DNA from: Pseudomonas taeanensis MS-3
Lineage (GTDB): Bacteria > Pseudomonadota > Gammaproteobacteria > Pseudomonadales > Pseudomonadaceae
Length of the DNA: 64,000 bases
NCBI RefSeq assembly: GCF_000498575.2
Contig: NZ_AWSQ01000003.1
Span: forward strand, 1,969-65,968
Reading direction: 5' to 3'
Below the pieces are notes generated by a model. That model did no database searches. It was not told the origin of the DNA and was given only the letters and a program-made list of their open reading frames with translations. The translations under genes were made by a program, and so were the position numbers. Below are positions 8,679-17,957 of this stretch, piece after piece. Each line of letters opens with the position of its first letter. Position 1 is the stretch's first letter.

Positions 8679-9368
8679 TCACAGATCGGCGACTTTGGTG
8701 CCGACCGAGTAGCGTTTCTCGATGAAGCGCAGGGCCAGCAGTGACACACTGGTCAGTACCAGATAGAGGGCCGCAACCGCCAGGTAAAAGGTGAAGGGTT
8801 CACGAGTGGCATCCGCCGCGCTTTTCGCCTTGAACATCATGTCTTGCAGACCGACCACGGAAATCAGCGCGGTGGCTTTGGTCAGCACCAGCCAGTTATT
8901 GGTGAAGCCGGGAATGGCGAAACGAATCATCTGCGGCACCAGCACCCGGAAGAACACCTGCATTCCACTCATGCCATAGGCCGCGCCCGCCTCGCTCTGA
9001 CCTTTGGGGATCGCCATAAAGGCGCCGCGAAAGGTTTCCGAGAGATAGGCCCCGAAAATGAAGCCCATGGTGAATACACCGGCGATAAACGGATTGATAT
9101 CGATGTACTCGTCATAGCCGAGCATCGGCGCCACCCGATTCACCACGTCCTGACCGCCATAGAAGATCAGCAGGATCAGCACCAGATCGGGAATGCCGCG
9201 AACCACAGTGGCGTAGGTTTCACCCAACAGCGCCAGCCACTTGATCGGCGACAGGCGAAAGGCCGCACCGAGCAGGCCGAGAAAGGTGGCAACCGCCACC
9301 GAGGACAGGGCCAGCATCAGGGTGAGCCAGGCACCGTCGAGAATGGTCGAGCCGTAGCCATTCAGCAT
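8679..9368 (-). CDS. aotQ: Arginine/ornithine ABC transporter permease AotQ
   Basis: A 229-residue HisQ-type permease subunit with multiple hydrophobic helices and an EAA loop (SEAGAAYGMSGMQVFFRV). It partners AotM. It is separated from aotJ by 117 bases containing a strong hairpin (9419-9459), an arrangement that commonly lets the binding protein be made in excess over the membrane subunits. Confidence 0.93.
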   Translation of the reverse strand: MLNGYGSTILDGAWLTLMLALSSVAVATFLGLLGAAFRLSPIKWLALLGETYATVVRGIPDLVLILLIFYGGQDVVNRVAPMLGYDEYIDINPFIAGVFTMGFIFGAYLSETFRGAFMAIPKGQSEAGAAYGMSGMQVFFRVLVPQMIRFAIPGFTNNWLVLTKATALISVVGLQDMMFKAKSAADATREPFTFYLAVAALYLVLTSVSLLALRFIEKRYSVGTKVADL

Positions 9369-9418
9369 GCTCTTAATACCTCATACGGGCGCCGGGTGGC
9401 GCCGGAGAGCACTACGAT

Positions 9419-9459
9419 AAAGTGGCGCAAACCCTGTGTTAACCAGTGTGCGCCACTTT
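9419..9459 (-). promoter_or_regulatory. Intercistronic hairpin between aotJ and aotQ
   Basis: A perfect 11-bp stem (AAAGTGGCGCA / TGCGCCACTTT) around a 19-base loop, immediately downstream of aotJ. There is no T-run, so it is more likely a partial terminator or 3'-stabilising element that raises aotJ mRNA over aotQMOP. Confidence 0.7.
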
Positions 9460-9485
9460 CAGTGAAAAGCGACCGAGTAACTCGA

Positions 9486-10265
9486 TCAGTCGCCGTAGAC
9501 GTCAAAGGCGAAGTACTTGTCCTGCACTTCCTTGTACTTGCCGTTGGCACGTATGCCGGCGATGGCTGCGGTAATTTTGTCGGCCAGTGCCTTATCGCCT
9601 TTACGCACGGCAATACCGGCGCCTTCACCGAAGTACTTCTGCTCTTTGAAATCCGGACCGACCAGGGCGAAGCCTTTACCGGCGTCGGTCTTGAGGAAGC
9701 CATCATCGATGTTCACCGCATCGGCCAGGGTGGCATCCAGACGACCGGCGGTTAGGTCAAGAAAAATCTCGTTCTGCGAGCTGTAACGCACCACTTCTAC
9801 GCCAGCCGGAGCGAACACGTCGGAGGCATAACGGTCATAGATGGATGCGCGCTGCACGCCGACCTTCTTGCCTTTCAAATCGACCAGCGGATCGTTGATC
9901 TCGGTGCCAGCCTTCATCGCCAGCTTGGCCGGGGTGTGGTAGTACTTCTTGGAGAAATCCACCGACTTCAGGCGGTCTTCGGTGATGGTCATCGAGGACA
10001 GCACGGCATCGAACTTGCGTACTTTCAGCGCCGGGATCAGGCCGTCGAACTCCTGCTCAATCCACTTGCACTTGACCTTCATCTCTTCACACAGTGCGTT
10101 GCCGATGTCGTAGTCGAAACCAGTGATGTTGCCTTCAGGAGTCTTGAAGGCGAACGGAGGGTAAGCCGCTTCGATGCCGATACGCAGAGGCTTGGCTTCT
10201 TCAGCCATGGTCAGCGGTGACAGCACGGATAGCGCCAGTGCGCCGAGAAGTGCAATCTTCTTCAT
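9486..10265 (-). CDS. aotJ: Arginine/ornithine-binding periplasmic protein AotJ
   Basis: A 259-residue solute-binding protein (SBP family 3) that captures arginine and ornithine in the periplasm for AotQMP. A Sec signal peptide (MKKIALLGALALSVLSP) with cleavage around TMA-EE is followed by the family opening LRIGIEAAYPPFAF and the GFDYDIGNAL signature. The start at 10265 has a strong AAGGAGT site; the open frame extends 33 codons upstream with no signal-peptide logic. It is the first gene of the operon, behind a folded leader and candidate ArgR sites. Confidence 0.95.
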   Translation of the reverse strand: MKKIALLGALALSVLSPLTMAEEAKPLRIGIEAAYPPFAFKTPEGNITGFDYDIGNALCEEMKVKCKWIEQEFDGLIPALKVRKFDAVLSSMTITEDRLKSVDFSKKYYHTPAKLAMKAGTEINDPLVDLKGKKVGVQRASIYDRYASDVFAPAGVEVVRYSSQNEIFLDLTAGRLDATLADAVNIDDGFLKTDAGKGFALVGPDFKEQKYFGEGAGIAVRKGDKALADKITAAIAGIRANGKYKEVQDKYFAFDVYGD

Positions 10266-10349
10266 CTTGTGACTCCTTCGAATGGGAATGGCTGTGGATG
10301 GCAGTGTGCGCATACTGATGCACGCGCCCCAACCGCACGTAAAGCCTGG

Positions 10350-10396
10350 GGAGGCTGTGGTCATTTCTGCGTATCACGCAGACCACAAAAGCCTCC
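10350..10396 (-). promoter_or_regulatory. Strongly folded 5' leader upstream of aotJ
   Basis: Three nested stems stack in one hairpin: GGAGGCT/AGCCTCC (7 bp), GTGGT/ACCAC (5 bp) and CTGCGT/ACGCAG (6 bp) with a three-base loop. If the TAGAAT at 10412-10417 (minus strand) is the -10 box, the hairpin sits at the very 5' end of the aot mRNA, ending about 85 bases before the start codon. It does not match a riboswitch class I recognise. Confidence 0.55.
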
Positions 10397-10411
10397 GGCT
10401 GGGTGTGGCGC

Positions 10412-10454
10412 ATTCTAGCGACAGGCCCAAAGCCGATATTTCCTCAATGCGACA
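10412..10454 (-). promoter_or_regulatory. Candidate aot promoter with two TGTCGC ArgR half-sites
   Basis: On the minus strand TAGAAT (10412-10417) is a good -10 hexamer, with no good -35, as expected for an activated promoter. TGTCGC, the core of the published Pseudomonas ArgR half-site, occurs at 10418-10423 and 10449-10454 in the same orientation, 31 bases apart. The upstream one is followed by an A-rich stretch (ATTGAGGAAAT), as the half-site consensus asks. The spacing is longer than the usual adjacent half-sites. Confidence 0.45.
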
Positions 10455-10851
10455 AGTAATTACAAAACACCAGATCGCACCAGGAAGGCGCATTGACAGC
10501 CCCTGCAAAACATGCAACGACAAAAAAGACAGGCAACAGATAATAAACGCAATTAACGCGCCAAAAACCTTAAAGCCCTTATTTCACGAACCCTACAGCT
10601 TTATTTCTATTTGATAGCGGCATCAGAAACTGGATAAAACTGACAGCAAGCGTTTCCCCAGACCCCACTTCCAGCACGCTGTTACCGCATCAGGTGACAG
10701 CCCATGAGAAGCGCCTGACCAGCGCAAGTATGGATAAATAGCCAACTTCAGAGGCTCTTTGGCCGGCGAATCACCTCGAACACAAGCCAGCTCGAAGCCT
10801 CATAAGTCTGCAGCTAGAAGCCTTCGCCGGTTTTGCGGCCCCGCAAAACAT
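10455..10851. other. AT-richer intergenic stretch between aotJ and acsA
   Basis: This upstream part of the 637-base gap holds no convincing gene. The AT-rich segment around 10500-10620 has many short stop-interrupted frames. The open frame on the plus strand here lacks a ribosome site and codon bias. It presumably carries upstream control sequence for aotJ. Confidence 0.4.
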
Positions 10852-10888
10852 AACGCCCCGCCTCGGCACCAAGCCAAGACGGGGCGTT
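10852..10888 (-). terminator. Terminator of acsA
   Basis: AACGCCCCG pairs perfectly with CGGGGCGTT, and an inner CTTGGC/GCCGAG stem extends the hairpin. On the minus strand it is followed by ATGTTTTG. It lies 14 bases beyond the acsA stop. Confidence 0.8.
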
Positions 10889-10902
10889 GAAGACAAACCT
10901 GA

Positions 10903-12858
<1,956 letters not shown>

Positions 12859-12879
12859 CAGAAATACCTCAATGGGTAG

Positions 12880-12887
12880 TTGTTGTT
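12880..12887 (-). promoter_or_regulatory. Candidate Hfq/Crc A-rich motif in the acsA leader
   Basis: On the minus strand AACAACAA fits the AANAANAA catabolite-repression target consensus, 22-29 bases before the acsA start codon. Acetate use is a typical target of this control in Pseudomonas. Confidence 0.4.
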
Positions 12888-12927
12888 CTATGGGTGCATT
12901 TTGTAGCCGCAGCGTCCTATCAGAACC

Positions 12928-12942
12928 ATACGACCATCGTAT
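12928..12942. promoter_or_regulatory. Perfect palindrome upstream of acsA
   Basis: ATACGA-CCA-TCGTAT is a 6-bp inverted repeat with a three-base centre, 70-84 bases before the acsA start. It is a candidate operator, for instance for the LuxR-type response regulator (ErdR) known to control acsA in pseudomonads; the assignment is inference. Confidence 0.4.
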
Positions 12943-13156
12943 TACCGCTCTACAACAAGAGTCTTGGGCAGACCGGCGTGTGACCGCTCCCTCCCGCGGA
13001 ACAACCAGCACACCTGGCCAGTAACCACGGTACCTACAACCCAGTTGAAGACTGCAGGACGTCGAAACGCATCGACAGCTTCAAGATGATGAGTCCCGCC
13101 CCAAGGTAAAGACTCGATTCCCGCCGCAAATCAGCCCCCCCTTGCGGATACAGAAC

Positions 13157-13192
13157 ATAAAAAAGCTGGCGCCAGTGACCTCACGCCAGCTT
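13157..13192 (-). terminator. Terminator of the small membrane protein gene
   Basis: On the minus strand AAGCTGGCG pairs perfectly with CGCCAGCTT around a 12-base loop and runs into TTTTT. It starts 16 bases after the stop of the 37-residue gene, supporting that gene as a real transcript. Confidence 0.85.
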
Positions 13193-13208
13193 CTGACCAC
13201 CCCTAGTA

Positions 13209-13322
13209 CTAGTGCTGACTGACCCAGAATACCGCCGTGGCTACGGCAATCAGGATCAGAACGAAGATCGCTCGAGCATCGACAACGCTGTCACGTTTGT
13301 CCAGTTCGGAAAGGTCGGTCAT
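13209..13322 (-). CDS. Small single-pass membrane protein (37 aa)
   Basis: A 37-residue protein beginning MTDLSELDKRDSVVDARAIF and ending in a hydrophobic helix (FVLILIAVATAVFWVSQ). It has a charged N-terminus and one transmembrane span of about 17 residues. Support: AAGGG seven bases before the ATG, sensible codon use, and a textbook terminator directly after the stop. It lies alone between acsA and cysI, on the minus strand. I believe similar small proteins occur in other pseudomonads but know no function. A type II (N-in) orientation or regulation of a membrane partner is possible but not shown. Confidence 0.75.
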   Translation of the reverse strand: MTDLSELDKRDSVVDARAIFVLILIAVATAVFWVSQH

Positions 13323-13558
13323 TGGCTAGCCCTTATTTATGCTTATGGAAGGTTGGCTCTTGCAGTTAAGACCACCCTTACAGCTATCTCAAGCACTGCA
13401 GTTATGCCTTTGTTGCTACTTAGAACCAAACGGTCTGCATATATACGAAACCTTCACTTTTGCGCATAACACTGAGCTGGTATCGTGCCCACGCTCCGCG
13501 AGGAGTGCGCGGCCGTGCGCGCTGAGAGACAGTAAGCAGCCTGACTACAGGACAGTTC
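13323..13558. promoter_or_regulatory. Divergent promoter region between the small membrane gene and cysI
   Basis: This 236-base gap must contain the start signals of both flanking genes. Around 13490-13520 there is a GC-rich stretch (CCCACGCTCCGCG and GTGCGCGGCCGTGCGCGC) resembling a repetitive extragenic motif; CGGAGCGTGGG also occurs at position 1. No clear CysB site could be assigned. Confidence 0.35.
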
Positions 13559-15217
13559 ATGTACGTATATGACCAGTACGATCAACACATCATCGAGAGC
13601 CGCGTTAAGCAGTTCCGTGATCAAACCCGCCGCTACCTGGCTGGCGAGCTGAGTGGCGAAGAATTCCGCCCGCTGCGCCTGCAGAATGGCCTGTACATTC
13701 AGCGCTATGCACCGATGCTGCGCATCGCAGTGCCATATGGTCTGCTGTCGTCGACTCAGGTGCGCAAACTGGCGCAGATTGCCCGCGACTACGACAAGGG
13801 CTACGCGCATATCAGCACCCGACAGAACGTCCAGTTCAACTGGCCGGAACTGGAAGCCATACCCGACATCCTCGGCGAACTGGCAACCGTACAGATGCAC
13901 GCGATCCAGACCAGCGGCAACTGTATCCGCAACACCACCACCGACCAGTTCGCCGGTGTCGCCGCCGATGAACTGATTGATCCGCGCCCCTGGTGCGAGA
14001 TCATCCGTCAGTGGTCGACCTTCCACCCGGAATTCGCCTACCTGCCGCGTAAATTCAAGATTGCCGTGAATGGCGCCGTCAGCGACCGCGCGGCCATCGA
14101 AGTACACGACGTCGGCCTCGAAGCGGTGCGCAACGATGCCGGCGAACTGGGCTTTCGCGTCTCCGTCGGTGGCGGCCTGGGCCGTACGCCGATCGTCGGC
14201 AGCTTCATCAACGAGTTCCTGCCCTGGCAGCACCTGCTGAGCTATCTCGATGCCATCCTGCGTGTGTACAACCGCTACGGCCGTCGCGATAACAAGTTCA
14301 AGGCGCGCATCAAGATTCTGGTCAAAGCTTTGACCCCTGAGGTCTTTGCGGAAAAAGTCGCGGCCGAATGGGCGCATCTGCAAGATGGCCCCACCACCCT
14401 CACTGATGCGGAAGTGCAGCGGGTCTCGCAGTTCTTCGTTGACCCAAGCTACAAGGCCCTGGAAGACCAGAGTGCCGTGCTAGCTGCCCTGGACGCCGAA
14501 CACCCGGGCTTCGCTCGCTGGCGCGCGCGCAATACCGTGGCCCATAAGAAGCCGGGTTATGTCGCAGTGACCCTGTCGCTCAAGCCTACTGGCGTGGCGC
14601 CGGGTGACGTCACAGACAAGCAACTGGATGCGATTGCCGATCTGGCCGATCGTTACTGCTTCGGTGAAGTGCGCAACTCCCACGAACAGAACATCATTTT
14701 CGCCGACGTCGAGCAGAGCCAGCTGTTCCAGCTCTGGGGCGAGCTGCGCGACAACGGCTTCGCCACGCCGAACATCGGCTTGCTGACCGACATCATCTGC
14801 TGCCCGGGCGGTGATTTCTGCTCCCTGGCCAACGCCAAGTCGATCCCGATTGCCGAAGCCATTCAGCGCCGCTTCGATGATCTCGACTATCTGTTCGATA
14901 TCGGCGAGGTCGACCTGAACATCTCCGGCTGCATGAACGCCTGCGGTCATCACCATGTCGGCCATATCGGTATCCTCGGCGTGGACAAGAAAGGTGAGGA
15001 GTTCTACCAGGTCTCCCTCGGTGGCAGTGCCAGCCGTGATGCCAGCCTGGGCAAGATCCTCGGCCCTTCGTTCGCCCAAGACGACATGGCGGACGTGATC
15101 GAGAAAGTCATTAAGGTCTACGTTGAACAGCGCACCGAAGACGAGCGTTTTATCGACACCTACCGCCGTATCGGTATCGACCCCTTCAAGGAGCGCGTCT
15201 ATGCAGCGAATCATTAA
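13559..15217 (+). CDS. cysI: Assimilatory sulfite reductase, hemoprotein (copy 1)
   Basis: A 552-residue siroheme and [4Fe-4S] reductase that makes sulfide from sulfite for cysteine synthesis. It has two ferredoxin-like half-domains with the arginine-rich substrate site (THLGRTPIVG-type GGGLGRTPIVG near residue 205 and STRQNVQFNW near residue 87). The cluster ligands are CPGGDFC (C-x5-C, about residue 418) and GCMNAC (C-x3-C, about residue 459). The start has no strong ribosome site, but the N-terminus MYVYDQYDQHI matches the paralogue at 38.6 kb. It overlaps DUF934 by 17 bases, the usual Pseudomonas pair. Confidence 0.93.
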   Translation: MYVYDQYDQHIIESRVKQFRDQTRRYLAGELSGEEFRPLRLQNGLYIQRYAPMLRIAVPYGLLSSTQVRKLAQIARDYDKGYAHISTRQNVQFNWPELEAIPDILGELATVQMHAIQTSGNCIRNTTTDQFAGVAADELIDPRPWCEIIRQWSTFHPEFAYLPRKFKIAVNGAVSDRAAIEVHDVGLEAVRNDAGELGFRVSVGGGLGRTPIVGSFINEFLPWQHLLSYLDAILRVYNRYGRRDNKFKARIKILVKALTPEVFAEKVAAEWAHLQDGPTTLTDAEVQRVSQFFVDPSYKALEDQSAVLAALDAEHPGFARWRARNTVAHKKPGYVAVTLSLKPTGVAPGDVTDKQLDAIADLADRYCFGEVRNSHEQNIIFADVEQSQLFQLWGELRDNGFATPNIGLLTDIICCPGGDFCSLANAKSIPIAEAIQRRFDDLDYLFDIGEVDLNISGCMNACGHHHVGHIGILGVDKKGEEFYQVSLGGSASRDASLGKILGPSFAQDDMADVIEKVIKVYVEQRTEDERFIDTYRRIGIDPFKERVYAANH

Positions 15218-15701
15218 GAACAACCAAGTCATCGACGAAACCTGGCACCTGCTGGACAAGGACGCGACGCTGGACGGCCTGTCCAACTGCGACGACTTGA
15301 TCGTCCCGCTGCAGCTGTGGCGCGATCACGGTCATGCCCTGAAAGCCCGCGACGGTGGCCTGGGCGTGTGGTTGGACGCCGACGAGCAAGTCGAAGAAAT
15401 CGCCGACGACCTCGCCCATTTCCAGGTTATCGCCCTGAATTTCCCCAACTTCGCCGACGGCCGTCACTTCTCCAGCGCTCGCCTGCTGCGTGAGCGCTAC
15501 GGCTACAAGGGCGAAGTGCGGGCCATCGGCGATGTGCTGCGCGACCAGCTGTTCTTCATGCAGCGCTGCGGCTTCGATGCCTATGCCATTCGCCCGGATC
15601 GTGATCCGTACGAGGCACTGGAAAGCCTGAATGACTTCGATGAAGTCTACCAGGCCGCAGCCGACCAGCCACAGCCGCTGTTCCGCCGTCGCCAAAGCTG
15701 A
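15201..15701 (+). CDS. DUF934 protein, sulfite reductase partner (copy 1)
   Basis: A 166-residue DUF934 protein, always found beside this cysI type in pseudomonads and thought to assist sulfite reduction, perhaps in electron transfer or assembly. Conserved features are LNFPNFADGRHFSSARLLR and GDVLRDQLFFMQRCGFDA, ending in a basic FRRRQ tail. ATG 15201 lies inside the end of cysI with AAGGAG eight bases upstream, giving translational coupling. Sequence does not reveal a cofactor site. Confidence 0.9.
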   Translation: MQRIIKNNQVIDETWHLLDKDATLDGLSNCDDLIVPLQLWRDHGHALKARDGGLGVWLDADEQVEEIADDLAHFQVIALNFPNFADGRHFSSARLLRERYGYKGEVRAIGDVLRDQLFFMQRCGFDAYAIRPDRDPYEALESLNDFDEVYQAAADQPQPLFRRRQS

Positions 15702-15715
15702 GTGACTGGCAACCC

Positions 15716-15750
15716 AACAACAAGCCCCGCGAATGCGGGGCTTGTTGTTT
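15716..15750. terminator. Bidirectional terminator between DUF934 and tetR
   Basis: AACAACAAGCCCCGC pairs perfectly with GCGGGGCTTGTTGTT around GAAT: a 15-bp stem. It begins 15 bases after the DUF934 stop and abuts the stop of the convergent tetR gene. Confidence 0.92.
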
Positions 15751-16328
15751 CAGGCTTTGACACTGTCCCACGCCACCTGGGCCAGTAACTCACGACACGC
15801 GGACAACTGCGTGCGAGTACGCCCAGCCAGCCAGTTACGCGCAAAGTCATGAGTCGGTCCGATCACCACCGATGCGAAGCAATCGGCCGGCATGACCTTG
15901 AACAATTGCTGCTCACGATATCCCACCAGCGCCTGCTGAATTCGCTCGAAATGCAGGCGGTTGGCTTCGCGCAACTGTTCGCCCAGCTCGCTGGCCTCCA
16001 CCCGACCGCGACTGTGCAGAATAAAGCGCGCCCAGTCCGGGTTGCTCACCACCCAGTCGATATAGCTGGTGACCAGCAGCTTTATACAGGCCTCCGCCGA
16101 ATGCGCCTCGGCAAAGCCCTTCTCGAGCAGTGCTGCGTATTCAGCGGTGCCCGCCAGGTAGAGCGCGGCGATGATCCGCTCTTTATTGCCAAAGTGGTGG
16201 TACAGGCTGCCGATGCTGGCACCTGAGCGATCCCGGATCATTTCTACCGTAGTGGCATCCACGCCCACCTCGATGAAACAGGCCAGCGCGGCCTTGAGAA
16301 TATCGTCTTTGCGCGAGGGACGTGCCAT
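15750..16328 (-). CDS. TetR/AcrR-family repressor
   Basis: A 192-residue TetR-type repressor. The N-terminal helix-turn-helix is clear: ILKAALACFIEVGVDATTV followed by the recognition helix region GASIGSLYHHFGNKERI. The ligand-binding half is unassigned. ATG 16328 (MARPSRKDD) is preferred; in-frame GTG and TTG lie just upstream. It is divergent from the DUF4442 gene, and the gap between them holds two interleaved palindromes that are the likely operators, so it probably represses itself and the DUF4442 gene. The ligand may be an acyl-CoA or fatty acid, judging by the neighbour. Confidence 0.87.
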   Translation of the reverse strand: MARPSRKDDILKAALACFIEVGVDATTVEMIRDRSGASIGSLYHHFGNKERIIAALYLAGTAEYAALLEKGFAEAHSAEACIKLLVTSYIDWVVSNPDWARFILHSRGRVEASELGEQLREANRLHFERIQQALVGYREQQLFKVMPADCFASVVIGPTHDFARNWLAGRTRTQLSACRELLAQVAWDSVKA

Positions 16329-16350
16329 CTTTTTCTTCACTTCAAACAAT

Positions 16351-16379
16351 TAGAATATTTTTCTAGAATTAATTTCTAG
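16351..16379. promoter_or_regulatory. Two overlapping TAGAA-N5-TTCTA operators
   Basis: TAGAA-TATTT-TTCTA (16351-16365) and CTAGAA-TTAAT-TTCTAG (16363-16379) share the same half-sites and five-base spacing; their centres are 13 bases apart and they overlap by three bases. They lie 23 bases before the tetR start and 61 before the DUF4442 start. Confidence 0.7.
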
Positions 16380-16439
16380 CACTCGTATACTGACTCGGCG
16401 CGCACTCAACTTCAATCCATCCGAGTATCAGGAGGCATC

Positions 16440-16877
16440 ATGAGTCAGATGCTGCAGATGTATAAACAAGCGGGTCCTGCTCAGTTCAGCGCCATGATCG
16501 GCCAAGTCGCACCCTACTTTGCCAGCATCGCCCCGCAGTTCGTCGAACTGCGCGCAGGCTACGCCGAAGTCACCTTCGCCAAGCGCCGCGAGGTGCTCAA
16601 CCACATCGGTACGGTACATGCCATTGCCTTGTGCAACGCAGCAGAGCTGGTCGCCGGGACCATGACCGATGCGTCGATCCCAGCAGACTGTCGCTGGATT
16701 CCACGCGGCATGACCGTGGAATATCTGGCCAAGGCCGATGGCGACATCCGCGCGGTCGCCGATGGCAGCGCGGTGGACTGGAGTGCGCTGGGCGATGTAA
16801 AGGTGCCCGTGATGGCCTATGCCGGTGATAAGGCCGTACTTCGCGCCGAGATCACCATGTACGTCAGCCGCACCTGA
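16440..16877 (+). CDS. DUF4442 hotdog-fold thioesterase-like protein
   Basis: A 145-residue protein of the DUF4442 family, related to hotdog thioesterases. The NHIGTVHAIALCNAAELVAG segment (residues 51-70) is the central hotdog helix, and the later VEYLAKADGDIRAVAD and RAEITMYVSRT are the sheet strands. Acyl-CoA hydrolysis is likely but the substrate is unknown. It has a strong AGGAGG site and is divergent from the TetR gene, whose operators lie upstream. A hairpin at 16881 closes the gene. Confidence 0.85.
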   Translation: MSQMLQMYKQAGPAQFSAMIGQVAPYFASIAPQFVELRAGYAEVTFAKRREVLNHIGTVHAIALCNAAELVAGTMTDASIPADCRWIPRGMTVEYLAKADGDIRAVADGSAVDWSALGDVKVPVMAYAGDKAVLRAEITMYVSRT

Positions 16878-16880
16878 AAA

Positions 16881-16913
16881 CACGAACGGCCCGGGCAAAC
16901 CGGGCCGTTCGTG
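16881..16913. terminator. Hairpin terminator between DUF4442 and the acuI-like gene
   Basis: A perfect 14-bp stem (CACGAACGGCCCGG / CCGGGCCGTTCGTG) with a five-base loop. The T-run lies on the minus-strand side (GTGTTTTCAGG), so it serves the convergent reductase gene best but can stop both. Confidence 0.85.
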
Positions 16914-16938
16914 TCCGCTAACTCCCCAGCTAACCAGC

Positions 16939-17931
16939 TCAGTCCACGCGGACCAGCACCCGGCCCACCAACTTGCCGGCGAGGATCTGGCCGATCGCCT
17001 CGGGCAACTGTTTCAGGTCAACTTCCGTAACCAGCGGGTCCAGACCATCGAGCTTCCATTGCACCGACAGCTTGTCCCACATCGATGCCTTGACCACGAG
17101 TGGCAGCTCAACCGAGTCGACCCCGAGCAAGTTGACACCCCGCAGGATGAACGGCAGGACGTTGGCGTTGAACGCGATCCCGGCAGTCAGCCCACAACAG
17201 GCCACGCTGCCGCCGTAACGTAGTGACTTGACCACATTGAACAGAATGTCACCACCGACGGTATCCACCGCGCCAGCCCATTGTTCTTTCAACATGGGCC
17301 GCTCCACGCCCTGTTGCAGCTCACTACGCAGTACGATCTGTTGAGCCCCTAACTGCTTGAGAAATTCACCCTGCTCCACTTTGCCGGTAGACGCCGCCAC
17401 CGTGTAACCAAGCTTGGCCAACAATGCCACGGCGATACTGCCGACCCCACCCGTAGCCCCCGTCACCAGGATCGGTCCGGCGTCCGGGGTCACCCCGGCT
17501 TGTTCTAGCTTGTCGATGCATAAGGCTGCCGTCAGGCCGGCCGTACCCAGAACCATCGCCGCACGCAACGACAGCCCCTGTGGGCGCTTAATTGCCCAAC
17601 TGGCCGGAATGCGGATGTACTGAGAGAAACCACCTGCGGTATTCATGCCCAGGTCGTAGCCAGTGACTATCACTTCATCGCCGGCATTGAACTCGGCAAC
17701 ACTGGACGCTTCCACCACACCAGCCGCATCAATCCCCGGCGTGTGCGGGAAGTGCTTGGTGACGCCACGATTGCCGCTGGCAGAAAGTGCATCCTTGTAG
17801 TTCAGCGAGGAGTAACGGACCCGAATCAACAGCTCGCCGGCTGGTAACTCTGCAGTGTCGCGTTCGACAATCGATTGTTCGAATGCTCCCGCTGCATCTT
17901 CACGGGCTTGCAATGCTGTGAACTTACCCAT
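16939..17931 (-). CDS. acuI: AcuI/YhdH-type acrylyl-CoA reductase, zinc-free MDR oxidoreductase
   Basis: A 330-residue NADPH-dependent medium-chain dehydrogenase. The YhdH/AcuI subgroup reduces acrylyl-CoA, a toxic intermediate, to propionyl-CoA. Marks are YSSLNYKDALSASGNRGV near residue 40, PGIDAAGVV, and the nucleotide-binding VTGATGGVGSIAVALLAKLG near residue 158; structural zinc cysteines are absent. The start has AGGAGA five bases before it. The symbol is by family similarity; the true substrate here is untested. Confidence 0.87.
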   Translation of the reverse strand: MGKFTALQAREDAAGAFEQSIVERDTAELPAGELLIRVRYSSLNYKDALSASGNRGVTKHFPHTPGIDAAGVVEASSVAEFNAGDEVIVTGYDLGMNTAGGFSQYIRIPASWAIKRPQGLSLRAAMVLGTAGLTAALCIDKLEQAGVTPDAGPILVTGATGGVGSIAVALLAKLGYTVAASTGKVEQGEFLKQLGAQQIVLRSELQQGVERPMLKEQWAGAVDTVGGDILFNVVKSLRYGGSVACCGLTAGIAFNANVLPFILRGVNLLGVDSVELPLVVKASMWDKLSVQWKLDGLDPLVTEVDLKQLPEAIGQILAGKLVGRVLVRVD

Positions 17932-17957
17932 TTCGATCTCCTATGGCTAAAGACTGG

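Noticed and set aside
13488..13520. REP element shared with position 1 (CGGAGCGTGGG)
   Set aside because: Only about 11 bases are shared; not enough to define a repeat family from this window.
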